The notes under the pieces: generated by a model
Database searches by the model: none
What the model saw: only the letters and a program-made list of their open reading frames with translations
Told to the model about the DNA's origin: nothing
Source: Alphaproteobacteria bacterium
GTDB lineage: Bacteria > Pseudomonadota > Alphaproteobacteria > JABSOH01 > JABAAW01
Direction: 5' to 3'
Length of the DNA: 28,807 nt
NCBI GenBank assembly: GCA_014238935.1
Contig: JABAAD010000001.1
Coordinates: 1 to 28,807, forward strand
Program-made: the position numbers and the translations under genes
In this document: piece after piece, positions 9,076 to 15,030 of the stretch
How the letters are laid out: the number at the start of each line of letters is the position of its first letter
Position numbering within the stretch: the first letter of the stretch is position 1

Positions 9076-9453
9076 CTAGCTCAAAACGCTGTCGAGCTTG
9101 GAGCGCAGCGTGTCCGCGCTGAAGGGCTTGACGATGTAGTTCGTGACACCCGCTTCTTTCGCAGCTTGGACGCTCGATTGTTTGCTTTCGGCGGTCACCA
9201 TGATGAACGGCACTTGCGCGTGCGAAGCCTCGCCAGAGCGAATTGCCTTCAGAAAATCCAAGCCGTTCATCGGTTCCATGTTCCAATCCGAGATAACTAG
9301 CCCGTAGCGCTTCGAGGACATGCGGAGCAACGCTTCGCTGCCGTCGCTCGCGTCGTCGACATCCTCGAAACCCAGCTGCACAAGAAGGTTGCGGATGATC
9401 CGCACCATCGTCTTGTAGTCGTCTACGACAAGAATAGGAGTCTTCATGTTCAT
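9076..9453 (-). CDS. cheY: CheY-like single-domain response regulator
   Basis: A 125-residue receiver domain with no output domain, as in CheY, which carries the phosphoryl signal from CheA to the flagellar switch. Acidic pocket Asp11 and Asp12 (VVDDY), phospho-acceptor Asp56 (VISDWNM), Thr87 (VTAES) and Lys109 (VKPF) are all present. The Trp after Asp56 and the NGLDFL stretch match CheY proper better than a generic receiver. The first ATG at 9453 gives MNMKTP; a second ATG two codons later would give the same protein less two residues. No good Shine-Dalgarno site is visible for either. It heads the cheY-cheZ-motB-motB-TPR operon and has a promoter candidate at 9532-9560. Confidence 0.93.
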   Translation of the reverse strand: MNMKTPILVVDDYKTMVRIIRNLLVQLGFEDVDDASDGSEALLRMSSKRYGLVISDWNMEPMNGLDFLKAIRSGEASHAQVPFIMVTAESKQSSVQAAKEAGVTNYIVKPFSADTLRSKLDSVLS

Positions 9454-9531
9454 GGAGAAAGGCGAGCTAGCGGTAGGACAAAGGGTTGCTTTTTTCCTTC
9501 AGGATCGTTTCTCTCCGCTTCATCCGTACCC

Positions 9532-9560
9532 ATCGTACCACAATCCCTCGCTCGTGTCAT
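9532..9560 (-). promoter_or_regulatory. Candidate sigma70-type promoter for the cheY operon
   Basis: On the minus strand, ATGACA (9560-9555) and TACGAT (9537-9532) are separated by 17 bases. The -35 element overlaps the stop codon of mrp. It would give a leader of roughly 70 bases before cheY. No sigma54 or sigma28 flagellar consensus was seen. Confidence 0.4.
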
Positions 9561-10807
9561 CCTTTTTTGTCAGGGGGTTGCGTCGTGGTGAAAACGGACT
9601 TCGTCATCGATTTGGTAATCGATTTGGCAATCGAACGGAAGGTTTCTCTGATCTCTTCTGCTTGCAAGGATCGTGCCTCTTGTAGCACGGAGGGAGACTT
9701 TGTGTCGCGCTTTTGTGTTTGCGCTTTCATGCGATCTTGGGCGGGATCTTGGGGAAGACTCATGAGGGGGGCAGCGTTGTCGGCGCTTTCCTGCAACTCC
9801 TGCGAGAGAGGCAAGCGTCCGAGAAGGGGGATGTTGTTTTCGCGCGCCATGCTTGCCGCTCCGCCCTGTCCGAAGATGTCGCTTTCGTATCCGCATTGCG
9901 GGCATCGAAAGACGCTCATGTTTTCGACGATGCCCACGACATCGATGCGCAGCTTAACGAACATAGCGAGGCTTTTTTGAACATCGTAGAGTGCAACCCG
10001 TTGCGGCGTTGCAACTAGCAGGACACAATCGAGGTGCGCGCTTTGCGCGAGCGAGAGCGGCAGGTCTCCTGTGCCGGGCGGCATGTCGAGTAGCAACAGG
10101 TCGAGTTCTCCCCACGCCGATCCTTCCAGCATCTGCTTCAAGGCTTTGGCGATCATGGGACCGCGCCAAACGAGCGCCTGCTTCGGATCGATCATCGATC
10201 CCATCGAGAGGGTTTTGATACCGAAGCGTTGTTCGGGGATCAGCCATCCTTCCTCGTTGCGGCGCGGCGGCTTGTCGAGCGCGAGCATCGGCACCAGCGA
10301 GGGACCGTAGAGGTCGGCGTCCAAAAGTCCGACGCGCCATTGCCGCCGTCTCTCGCCTTCCATATTCTCGTGCTGCCTTTGTGCGAGCGCGATAGCGAGG
10401 TTGACCGCAAGCGTCGATTTTCCGACCCCTCCCTTGCCGCTGGCGACGCCAAGCACAACCTTGACGCTCGCCATGCCTTTTTGACGACGAGGCTCTCGAC
10501 TTGCCGAAGATGCGCTATCGGAGGCAGAATCTTTGCTGCTCGTCAGCACGAGCGCGAGCGTGCGTCCCTCCAAGCGCGGCTCCAAAGCGGCACGCAGGCG
10601 CGTTTCGAGGGCAGCCGCAAAGCGCGTGAGCGACTGCGGCAGAGAGAGCACCAGCGAAAGACGATCTTCGTCCAAACGCAGAGAGGCAACGGCATCCTCT
10701 CCCAAGTCTCCGACAACCTTGCCCTGCTCCCACTCGTCGAGAGGGCACGCTCGCAACAAGTGGCGCAAGCGGCGTTCCAAACTGCGGGTGGCGGTAGCGG
10801 AGGGCAT
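9557..10807 (-). CDS. mrp: Mrp/ApbC-family iron-sulfur carrier ATPase
   Basis: A cytoplasmic 416-residue P-loop ATPase of the Mrp/NBP35 family that binds and passes on [4Fe-4S] clusters. It has the deviant Walker A SGKGGVGKS (123-131), the ADLYGPS switch (164-170), DMPPGTGD (241-248) and the paired cysteines Cys302 and Cys305 (CPQC) that bridge the cluster between subunits. Residues 1-90 occupy the place of the MIP18/DUF59 domain but lack its usual DPE motif, so that domain is diverged or degenerate. After residue 350 there is a charged tail ending in KSITKSMTKSV, encoded by a 12-bp tandem repeat and not part of the family core. The ATG is 49 bases from the -10 of a strong promoter candidate. 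It stands between the hflKC genes and the cheY operon. Confidence 0.93.
   Translation of the reverse strand: MPSATATRSLERRLRHLLRACPLDEWEQGKVVGDLGEDAVASLRLDEDRLSLVLSLPQSLTRFAAALETRLRAALEPRLEGRTLALVLTSSKDSASDSASSASREPRRQKGMASVKVVLGVASGKGGVGKSTLAVNLAIALAQRQHENMEGERRRQWRVGLLDADLYGPSLVPMLALDKPPRRNEEGWLIPEQRFGIKTLSMGSMIDPKQALVWRGPMIAKALKQMLEGSAWGELDLLLLDMPPGTGDLPLSLAQSAHLDCVLLVATPQRVALYDVQKSLAMFVKLRIDVVGIVENMSVFRCPQCGYESDIFGQGGAASMARENNIPLLGRLPLSQELQESADNAAPLMSLPQDPAQDRMKAQTQKRDTKSPSVLQEARSLQAEEIRETFRSIAKSITKSMTKSVFTTTQPPDKKG
9606..9635. repeat. 12-bp tandem repeat in the 3' coding part of mrp
   Basis: ATCGATTTGGTA (9606-9617), ATCGATTTGGCA (9618-9629) and a half unit ATCGAA. It is in frame with mrp and encodes the KSITKSM part of the tail. 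The register GGTAATCGATTTGGCAATCG closely resembles the end of the smc-MCP array (GGTAATACCTTGGGCAATCG). Confidence 0.7.
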
Positions 10808-10838
10808 ATGGCGGACGCAAAAAAAAAGAAAAAAGACT

Positions 10839-10868
10839 CTTGACGAACAGAGATAATTGTAGCCTTAT
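10839..10868 (+). promoter_or_regulatory. Possible heat-shock-type promoter for hflKC
   Basis: CTTGAC (10839-10844) is followed after 19 bases by CTTAT (10864-10868), resembling the alphaproteobacterial RpoH pattern CTTG...CYTAT. The spacing is slightly long and the -10 match is short. It overlaps the divergent mrp promoter. A link to heat shock would suit a protease regulator, but this is only suggestive. Confidence 0.3.
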
Positions 10869-10884
10869 GCAAGAGACTTGTAAA
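10856..10884 (-). promoter_or_regulatory. Candidate sigma70 promoter for mrp
   Basis: On the minus strand, TTTACA (10884-10879) and TACAAT (10861-10856) are separated by exactly 17 bases, each one mismatch from consensus. Transcription would start near 10849, about 42 bases before the mrp ATG. It lies in the 97-base gap shared with divergent hflK. Confidence 0.6.
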
Positions 10885-10904
10885 ACGGGTAGCGAGAAAA
10901 AACC

Positions 10905-12032
10905 ATGACATGGTCGCAAAACGGAGGCGAAAACCCCTGGGGGACGACGCGTCGAACGCGCAGTGGCAACAATAGCGGTAGCGGCGGAGAAGGTGGATCA
11001 CCTTCCTTCGACGATATCGTCGCGCGCTTGCAAAAGATGCTGAGCGGATTCTTCGATCCGCAAGGCGAGCATATCGTGCGCCGTGTGTTGCTCCTCTTGC
11101 TCGGTGTGCTCGTGCTGTGGCTTGCAAGCGGGCTCTATCGAGTCGATCAAGGCGAGGTGGGAGTGCCGCTCGTCTTCGGCAAGTTCTACGGCCCCCCGAA
11201 ACCGCCGGGGCTGAACTACAACTTTCCCACGCCGATCGGACGCGTCTTCACCCCGCAGGTCGAGCGCGCGCGTAGGCTCGACATCGGTTTTCGCTCGGCA
11301 CGTGGCAGCAACGACAAAGGATCGCCCGCCGACGCACGCGATGTCGAAGAAGAAAGTCTGATCTTGACCAAAGACCAAAACATCGTCGATATCGACTTCA
11401 CCGTCTTTTGGAAGATCAGCGATCCCGTCGACTACCTCTTCAACATTCGCGATCCTTCGGCGACGATCAAGATCGCCTCTGAGAGCGCCATGCGCGAGGT
11501 TATCGGACAAACCTCCTTCGACGATGCCGTCACCGTCGGGCGCGCCGAGATCGAAACGAATACTCTGAAGCTTTTGCAACGCATTCTCGACACCTACTCG
11601 TCGGGCATTTTGGTCGAAAAAATCGACTTGCAGAAATCCTCGCCGCCGCCGCAGGTGATCGACGCCTTCAACGACGTGCAACGCGCACGACAAGACCTCG
11701 ACCGCTTGCGCAACAAGGCAGAAGCTTACGCAAACTCCGTCGTGCCAGAGGCGCGCGGAGAGGCAGAGCAAATGCTACGACAAGCCGAAGCCTACAGCGA
11801 GCGACTGACCATCGAGGCGGAGGGGGAAGCCACTCGATTCCTGCAGGTGTGGCGAGCCTATCGCTCTGCTCCCTCCATCACACGCCGCAGGATGTACCTC
11901 GAAACACTGGGAGGTATCTTCGAAAAATCCAATATCATCATCGTCGACCGAAACGCCAACGGAGTCGTGCCTTTCCTGCCCTTGCCGGAAGTGCAAAAAC
12001 GCTTGCGCAACAGCGCACCGCCCTCGCCGTGA
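10905..12032 (+). CDS. hflK: HflK, SPFH-family regulator of the FtsH protease
   Basis: A 375-residue inner-membrane protein that, with HflC, forms a large periplasmic assembly around FtsH and modulates its proteolysis. A Gly/Ser/Asn-rich cytoplasmic N-terminus (1-57, starting MTWSQNGGENPWG) is typical of HflK. It is followed by one membrane helix at about 60-77 and the SPFH/band-7 domain (DQGEVGVPLVFGKF, then PGLNYNFPTPIG). A helical region ends the domain, with VVPEARGEAEQMLRQAEAY near 275-295. The start ATG at 10905 fits the family N-terminus; the Shine-Dalgarno match is weak (GCGAG). hflC follows after 72 bases in the same direction. Confidence 0.95.
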   Translation: MTWSQNGGENPWGTTRRTRSGNNSGSGGEGGSPSFDDIVARLQKMLSGFFDPQGEHIVRRVLLLLLGVLVLWLASGLYRVDQGEVGVPLVFGKFYGPPKPPGLNYNFPTPIGRVFTPQVERARRLDIGFRSARGSNDKGSPADARDVEEESLILTKDQNIVDIDFTVFWKISDPVDYLFNIRDPSATIKIASESAMREVIGQTSFDDAVTVGRAEIETNTLKLLQRILDTYSSGILVEKIDLQKSSPPPQVIDAFNDVQRARQDLDRLRNKAEAYANSVVPEARGEAEQMLRQAEAYSERLTIEAEGEATRFLQVWRAYRSAPSITRRRMYLETLGGIFEKSNIIIVDRNANGVVPFLPLPEVQKRLRNSAPPSP

Positions 12033-12091
12033 TGTTCTCAATCGCTTGACAACATCACCCAAACATAACCCCTTGCGCAACCCCTTGTATG

Positions 12092-12097
12092 AAGGAG
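12092..12097 (+). promoter_or_regulatory. Ribosome binding site of hflC
   Basis: AAGGAG with 7 bases to the ATG at 12105. It fixes the hflC start and the length of its unusual basic N-terminal tail. Confidence 0.8.
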
Positions 12098-12104
12098 AAT
12101 TTCC

Positions 12105-13049
12105 ATGACGAGTAACGACAGAACAGCCAAAAGAGCTCCCGCAGAAAAGGGCGGCGGCAGCGGCGGTGGCAAAGGCAAAAGAGGAAGATTTTCCGTTTTT
12201 CTGTTGCTGTTGGCGGGGCTTGCGTTGCTCTCGGTGGTCGGTGCATTGCTCACCCTGTTTACCGTCCAGCAGACCGAGCAGGTGCTCATCGTGCGCTTCG
12301 GCGAAGTGCAACGCGAAATTTTCACGCCAGGGCTACGCGCGAAAGTGCCTCTGATCGACAATGTCGTCACCTACGACAAGCGCACGCTCGATATCGATCC
12401 GCCTCCCTTCGAGGTGCTGCTGACCGACAAGAAACGCATCGCCGTCGATGCTTTCGCACGCTATCGCATCGTCCATCCGAAGATCTACTACCAGCGCATT
12501 CGCAACGAGACGCGTCTGCGCGACCGCTTCGGCAAAAATATCAACGCCGCCTTGCAGCGCGTGATCGCAACGGTGTCGTTGGACACCTTGCTCTCCAGCC
12601 AGCGCGAGGCCATCATGAACGAGATCCGCGAGGAGGTGCGCAAGAGTGCCGAGAGTTTTGGCGTCGAGGTGATCGATGTGCGCATCGGGCGCACCGACTT
12701 GCCTGATGATACAAGCCAAGCCGTCTTCGAACGCATGCGCACCGAACGCGAGCGCGAGGCACGCGAGCTGCGCGCGCAGGGAAACGAGTCGGCAAGAAAA
12801 ATCCGTGCGCAAGCCGACAAGGAGAAAGAGATCATCTTGGCGGACGCAACCCGCCAAAGCGACATCCTGCGCGGCAAGGGCGAGGCGGCGCGCAACCGTC
12901 TGCTCGGGCGCGCTTTCTCTCGTGATCCCGCCTTCTTCGAATTCAACAAGTCGCTCGAGGTCTACAGGAAAAGCATCGAAGGCGGTGAGACCACCATCAT
13001 CCTCTCGCCTGAGAGCGAGTTCTTCCGCTACTTCAATCGCAGCCGCTAA
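12105..13049 (+). CDS. hflC: HflC, SPFH-family partner of HflK
   Basis: A 314-residue membrane protein that assembles with HflK around FtsH. It has one membrane helix at about 30-53 followed by TVQQTEQVLIVRFGEVQREI, the start of the band-7 domain. A long helical segment (ERMRTEREREARELRAQG onward, about 205-235) is followed by the conserved C-terminal region FFEFNKSLEVYRKS. The basic Gly-rich cytoplasmic tail (1-29) is longer than in enterobacterial HflC, which begins almost directly with the membrane helix. The start is well supported by AAGGAG seven bases upstream. A 15-bp tandem repeat begins 14 bases after the stop. The usual downstream periplasmic protease gene is absent; a GtrA-family gene takes its place. 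Confidence 0.96.
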   Translation: MTSNDRTAKRAPAEKGGGSGGGKGKRGRFSVFLLLLAGLALLSVVGALLTLFTVQQTEQVLIVRFGEVQREIFTPGLRAKVPLIDNVVTYDKRTLDIDPPPFEVLLTDKKRIAVDAFARYRIVHPKIYYQRIRNETRLRDRFGKNINAALQRVIATVSLDTLLSSQREAIMNEIREEVRKSAESFGVEVIDVRIGRTDLPDDTSQAVFERMRTEREREARELRAQGNESARKIRAQADKEKEIILADATRQSDILRGKGEAARNRLLGRAFSRDPAFFEFNKSLEVYRKSIEGGETTIILSPESEFFRYFNRSR

Positions 13050-13062
13050 GCTAGCTCGTTTT

Positions 13063-13137
13063 GCAAATCATCTTGTCGCAAGCCGTCTTGTTGCGAGTCG
13101 TCTTGTTGCAAGCTGTCTTGTTGCAAGCTGTTTTGCC
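13063..13137. repeat. Five 15-bp tandem repeats downstream of hflC
   Basis: Units at 13063, 13078, 13093, 13108 and 13123, consensus GCAAGCTGTCTTGTT. The middle units are closest to consensus and the end units are diverged. Together with short flanks they fill most of the 122-base gap between hflC and gtrA. The period of 15 keeps frame, but no supported gene crosses the array. Confidence 0.85.
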
Positions 13138-13171
13138 TTGTCGTCCTTCGCGCCCGTAACTTTCGTGCGCC

Positions 13172-13612
13172 GTGCTTGAAAGATTGTTTCTTCGCCTCAA
13201 GAGATGGGTGCACGATGAGTTGCGTTTCATCTTGCCCTTTCTTTGCGTCGGCACGGGAGGGTTCGTCATCGACGCGGGTTCTCTCACGCTGTTGGTGATG
13301 CTCTTCGCCCCCCAGACGGTCTTGCATACTCTGCTGTTGCGTTGCGTGGGCTTTTCCTGCGGCGTGCTGTTCACATGGTTTTTCAACAAGAACTGGACAT
13401 TTCGAGAACGACCCGACGGAGGCTCCCTACTCTTTTACTATCCGATGATGGTAGTAGGCGCGCTCGTCAACTTGGGTGTCTTTACGGCGTGCCTTGTGTG
13501 GTTGCCGTTGGCGGCGCGCTATCCTGTCGTTGGCGTTGTCGTTGGCACGGGCACGGCTTTGTTCGTCAATTTCGCTTCTATGCGCTGGCTTATTTTCACG
13601 AAGAGATCGTGA
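13172..13612 (+). CDS. GtrA-family small membrane protein
   Basis: A 146-residue protein with four predicted membrane helices, as in the GtrA/DPMS family that moves or flips polyprenyl-linked sugars or helps synthesise surface polysaccharide. Family marks are FLCVGTGGFVIDAGSLTLL in helix 1, FNKNWTFRE between helices 2 and 3, and NFASMRWLIF at the end. The F-N-x-x-W-x-F and N-F-x(3)-R/K-x-W/F-x-F motifs are typical. The start is a GTG; no convincing Shine-Dalgarno site is visible, so the first few residues are uncertain. No glycosyltransferase gene lies beside it, so its sugar pathway cannot be told. It follows hflC after the repeat array and is convergent with the ABC permease gene. Confidence 0.8.
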   Translation: MLERLFLRLKRWVHDELRFILPFLCVGTGGFVIDAGSLTLLVMLFAPQTVLHTLLLRCVGFSCGVLFTWFFNKNWTFRERPDGGSLLFYYPMMVVGALVNLGVFTACLVWLPLAARYPVVGVVVGTGTALFVNFASMRWLIFTKRS

Positions 13613-13627
13613 GCGGGGCTTGTGCGG

Positions 13628-13706
13628 GCAATCTTGACGGGCGCAAAACAAACGCGCGCTTGGCGCGTGGGGGAGCAATCTTGACGGACGCAAAACAAAC
13701 GCGCGC
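13628..13706. repeat. Pair of 32-bp direct repeats between gtrA and the ABC permease gene
   Basis: Copies at 13628-13659 and 13675-13706 match at 31 of 32 bases and are spaced 47 bases apart. Each starts GCAATCTTGACGG and ends in ACGCGCGC. After copy 1, ACGCGC (13652-13657) can pair with GCGCGT (13663-13668). AATCTTG in copy 2 can pair with CAAGATT at 13706-13712. No U-tract follows the plus-strand hairpin. Confidence 0.85.
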
Positions 13707-13720
13707 AAGATTCTCTAGCG

Positions 13721-14524
13721 TTATTTTCTGAGTTTGTATCCGATGGCGAAAAGCCGCCACAGCCCGAAGTAGCACAATGCGGTCGTTGCGAACAGCATCA
13801 GAGAGCTGACAAGAATGTTGCCCTCCGCCGTTCCCGTGAATCCGTAGCGCAGTCCGTCGACGAGGTAGAAGAGAGGATCCAGTCGAGCGAGCGTTTGGAA
13901 GGGTTCAGGAAGGCTGTCGATGCGGTAGAAGGTGCCCGAGAGGAAAGAGAGAGGAACGACGACAAAACTGGTGAGGGCTGCGACATGCTCGAACTTTTCT
14001 GCCCACAAGCCGACGAAGGCGCCGAACACAGACATGAGCATCGCAGCGCACAGCGCGTTGTACAGGATGACGAAGGGGTGGAGAAAGGAGAACTCGACGA
14101 AAGGCAGGAGCGCCAGCACGACGAGGATTCCTACGAAAAATCCTCGCGTCGCTCCCCCCAAGACGATTCCCAGCGTCAGCTCGTTCGCGTTCAGCGGAGC
14201 GAGCAGCAAGTCGGCGATGTTGCCTTGTAGCTTGCTCACCAACAGCGACGACGAGGTGTTGGCGAACGCGCCTTGAATGATGCTCATCATCACCAACCCC
14301 GGCATGATGAAGGTTGCAAACGGCAACCCCGAAACTCGGATCTCCGTGCGCTCGAAGGCGAGCGAGAAGATGGCGAGAAAGATGAGCGCCGTGATCGCAG
14401 GCGTTGCCACAGTCTGCACCCACACGACGAGAAAGCGTCGCACCTCGCGCTGGTAGAGCGACCACAAGCCGTGCACATTCAGACGGCGGTAGTGCAAAAG
14501 GCGCGGACTCAGGTCGCTTTTCAC
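13721..14524 (-). CDS. ABC-2 type transporter permease
   Basis: A 267-residue inner-membrane protein with about six membrane helices, resembling ABC-2 exporters of the NodJ/drug/polysaccharide type. Family features are LYQREVRRFLVVWVQTVATPAI at the start of the first helix, FIMPGLVMMSIIQGAFANTSSSL, a helix pair around GIVLGGATRGFFVGILV, and the FVVVPLSFLSGTFYRIDSLPEPFQ signature. I chose GTG at 14524 because its GTGA overlaps the coaD stop exactly; a longer TTG start at 14569 is possible. No ATP-binding partner gene lies in the window, although the two are usually adjacent. The substrate is unknown. Confidence 0.82.
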   Translation of the reverse strand: MKSDLSPRLLHYRRLNVHGLWSLYQREVRRFLVVWVQTVATPAITALIFLAIFSLAFERTEIRVSGLPFATFIMPGLVMMSIIQGAFANTSSSLLVSKLQGNIADLLLAPLNANELTLGIVLGGATRGFFVGILVVLALLPFVEFSFLHPFVILYNALCAAMLMSVFGAFVGLWAEKFEHVAALTSFVVVPLSFLSGTFYRIDSLPEPFQTLARLDPLFYLVDGLRYGFTGTAEGNILVSSLMLFATTALCYFGLWRLFAIGYKLRK

Positions 14525-15030
14525 GGCTTGACGCTCGAGGCTTTTTGTCGCAAGGCGCTCGCAACACAAGGCGGCACAAAGCTGCCGATGTCGCCGCCCA
14601 TCAGCGCGATCTCGCGCACGAAACGCGACGAGAGGAAGTGATACTTGTCCGTTGCCGTCAGAAAGACAGTCTCGATGTCAGGGGCGAGCGCACGATTCAT
14701 GCCGGCGAGCTGAAACTCGAACTCGAAGTCCGACACAGCGCGCATGCCGCGTAAAATCACGCGCGCATCGTGCCGACGCATGCTCTCGATCAGAAGCGAT
14801 TCGAAGCCAACAACACGAAGGCGTGAAGTTGCTTTCGGAAATGCTGGCGCAATGGCTCGTTCCACTTGCGCCACGCGTTCCGCTTGCGAAAACAGCGTGT
14901 TCTTGGTGCGGCTGGACGCAACTCCGACGATCAACTCCTCAAACAAGCGCAACGCGCGCTCGGCGATATCCAAATGCCCGTAGGTGATCGGATCGAACGA
15001 CCCCGGATAAAAGGCAACGCGACAGGTCAT
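14521..15030 (-). CDS. coaD: Phosphopantetheine adenylyltransferase
   Basis: A 169-residue cytoplasmic enzyme for the fourth step of coenzyme A synthesis: 4'-phosphopantetheine + ATP to dephospho-CoA + PPi. The nucleotidyltransferase signature [16 protein letters not shown] (7-22) with T-x-GH is intact. [21 protein letters not shown] matches the substrate-binding core, and [19 protein letters not shown] covers the S-S-x-x-R/K-E motif. Length is normal. The ATG overlaps the gyrA stop by four bases (ATGA), so it is coupled to gyrA, an order seen in many alphaproteobacteria. Its own stop overlaps the ABC permease start. Confidence 0.96.
   Translation of the reverse strand: MTCRVAFYPGSFDPITYGHLDIAERALRLFEELIVGVASSRTKNTLFSQAERVAQVERAIAPAFPKATSRLRVVGFESLLIESMRRHDARVILRGMRAVSDFEFEFQLAGMNRALAPDIETVFLTATDKYHFLSSRFVREIALMGGDIGSFVPPCVASALRQKASSVKP

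Noticed and set aside
12046..12051. Perfect TTGACA between hflK and hflC as a promoter
   Set aside because: No acceptable -10 lies 15-19 bases downstream, and hflKC are normally co-transcribed.
13628..13706. CRISPR-like repeat-spacer-repeat
   Set aside because: There are only two repeats and one 15-base spacer, with no cas genes nearby.
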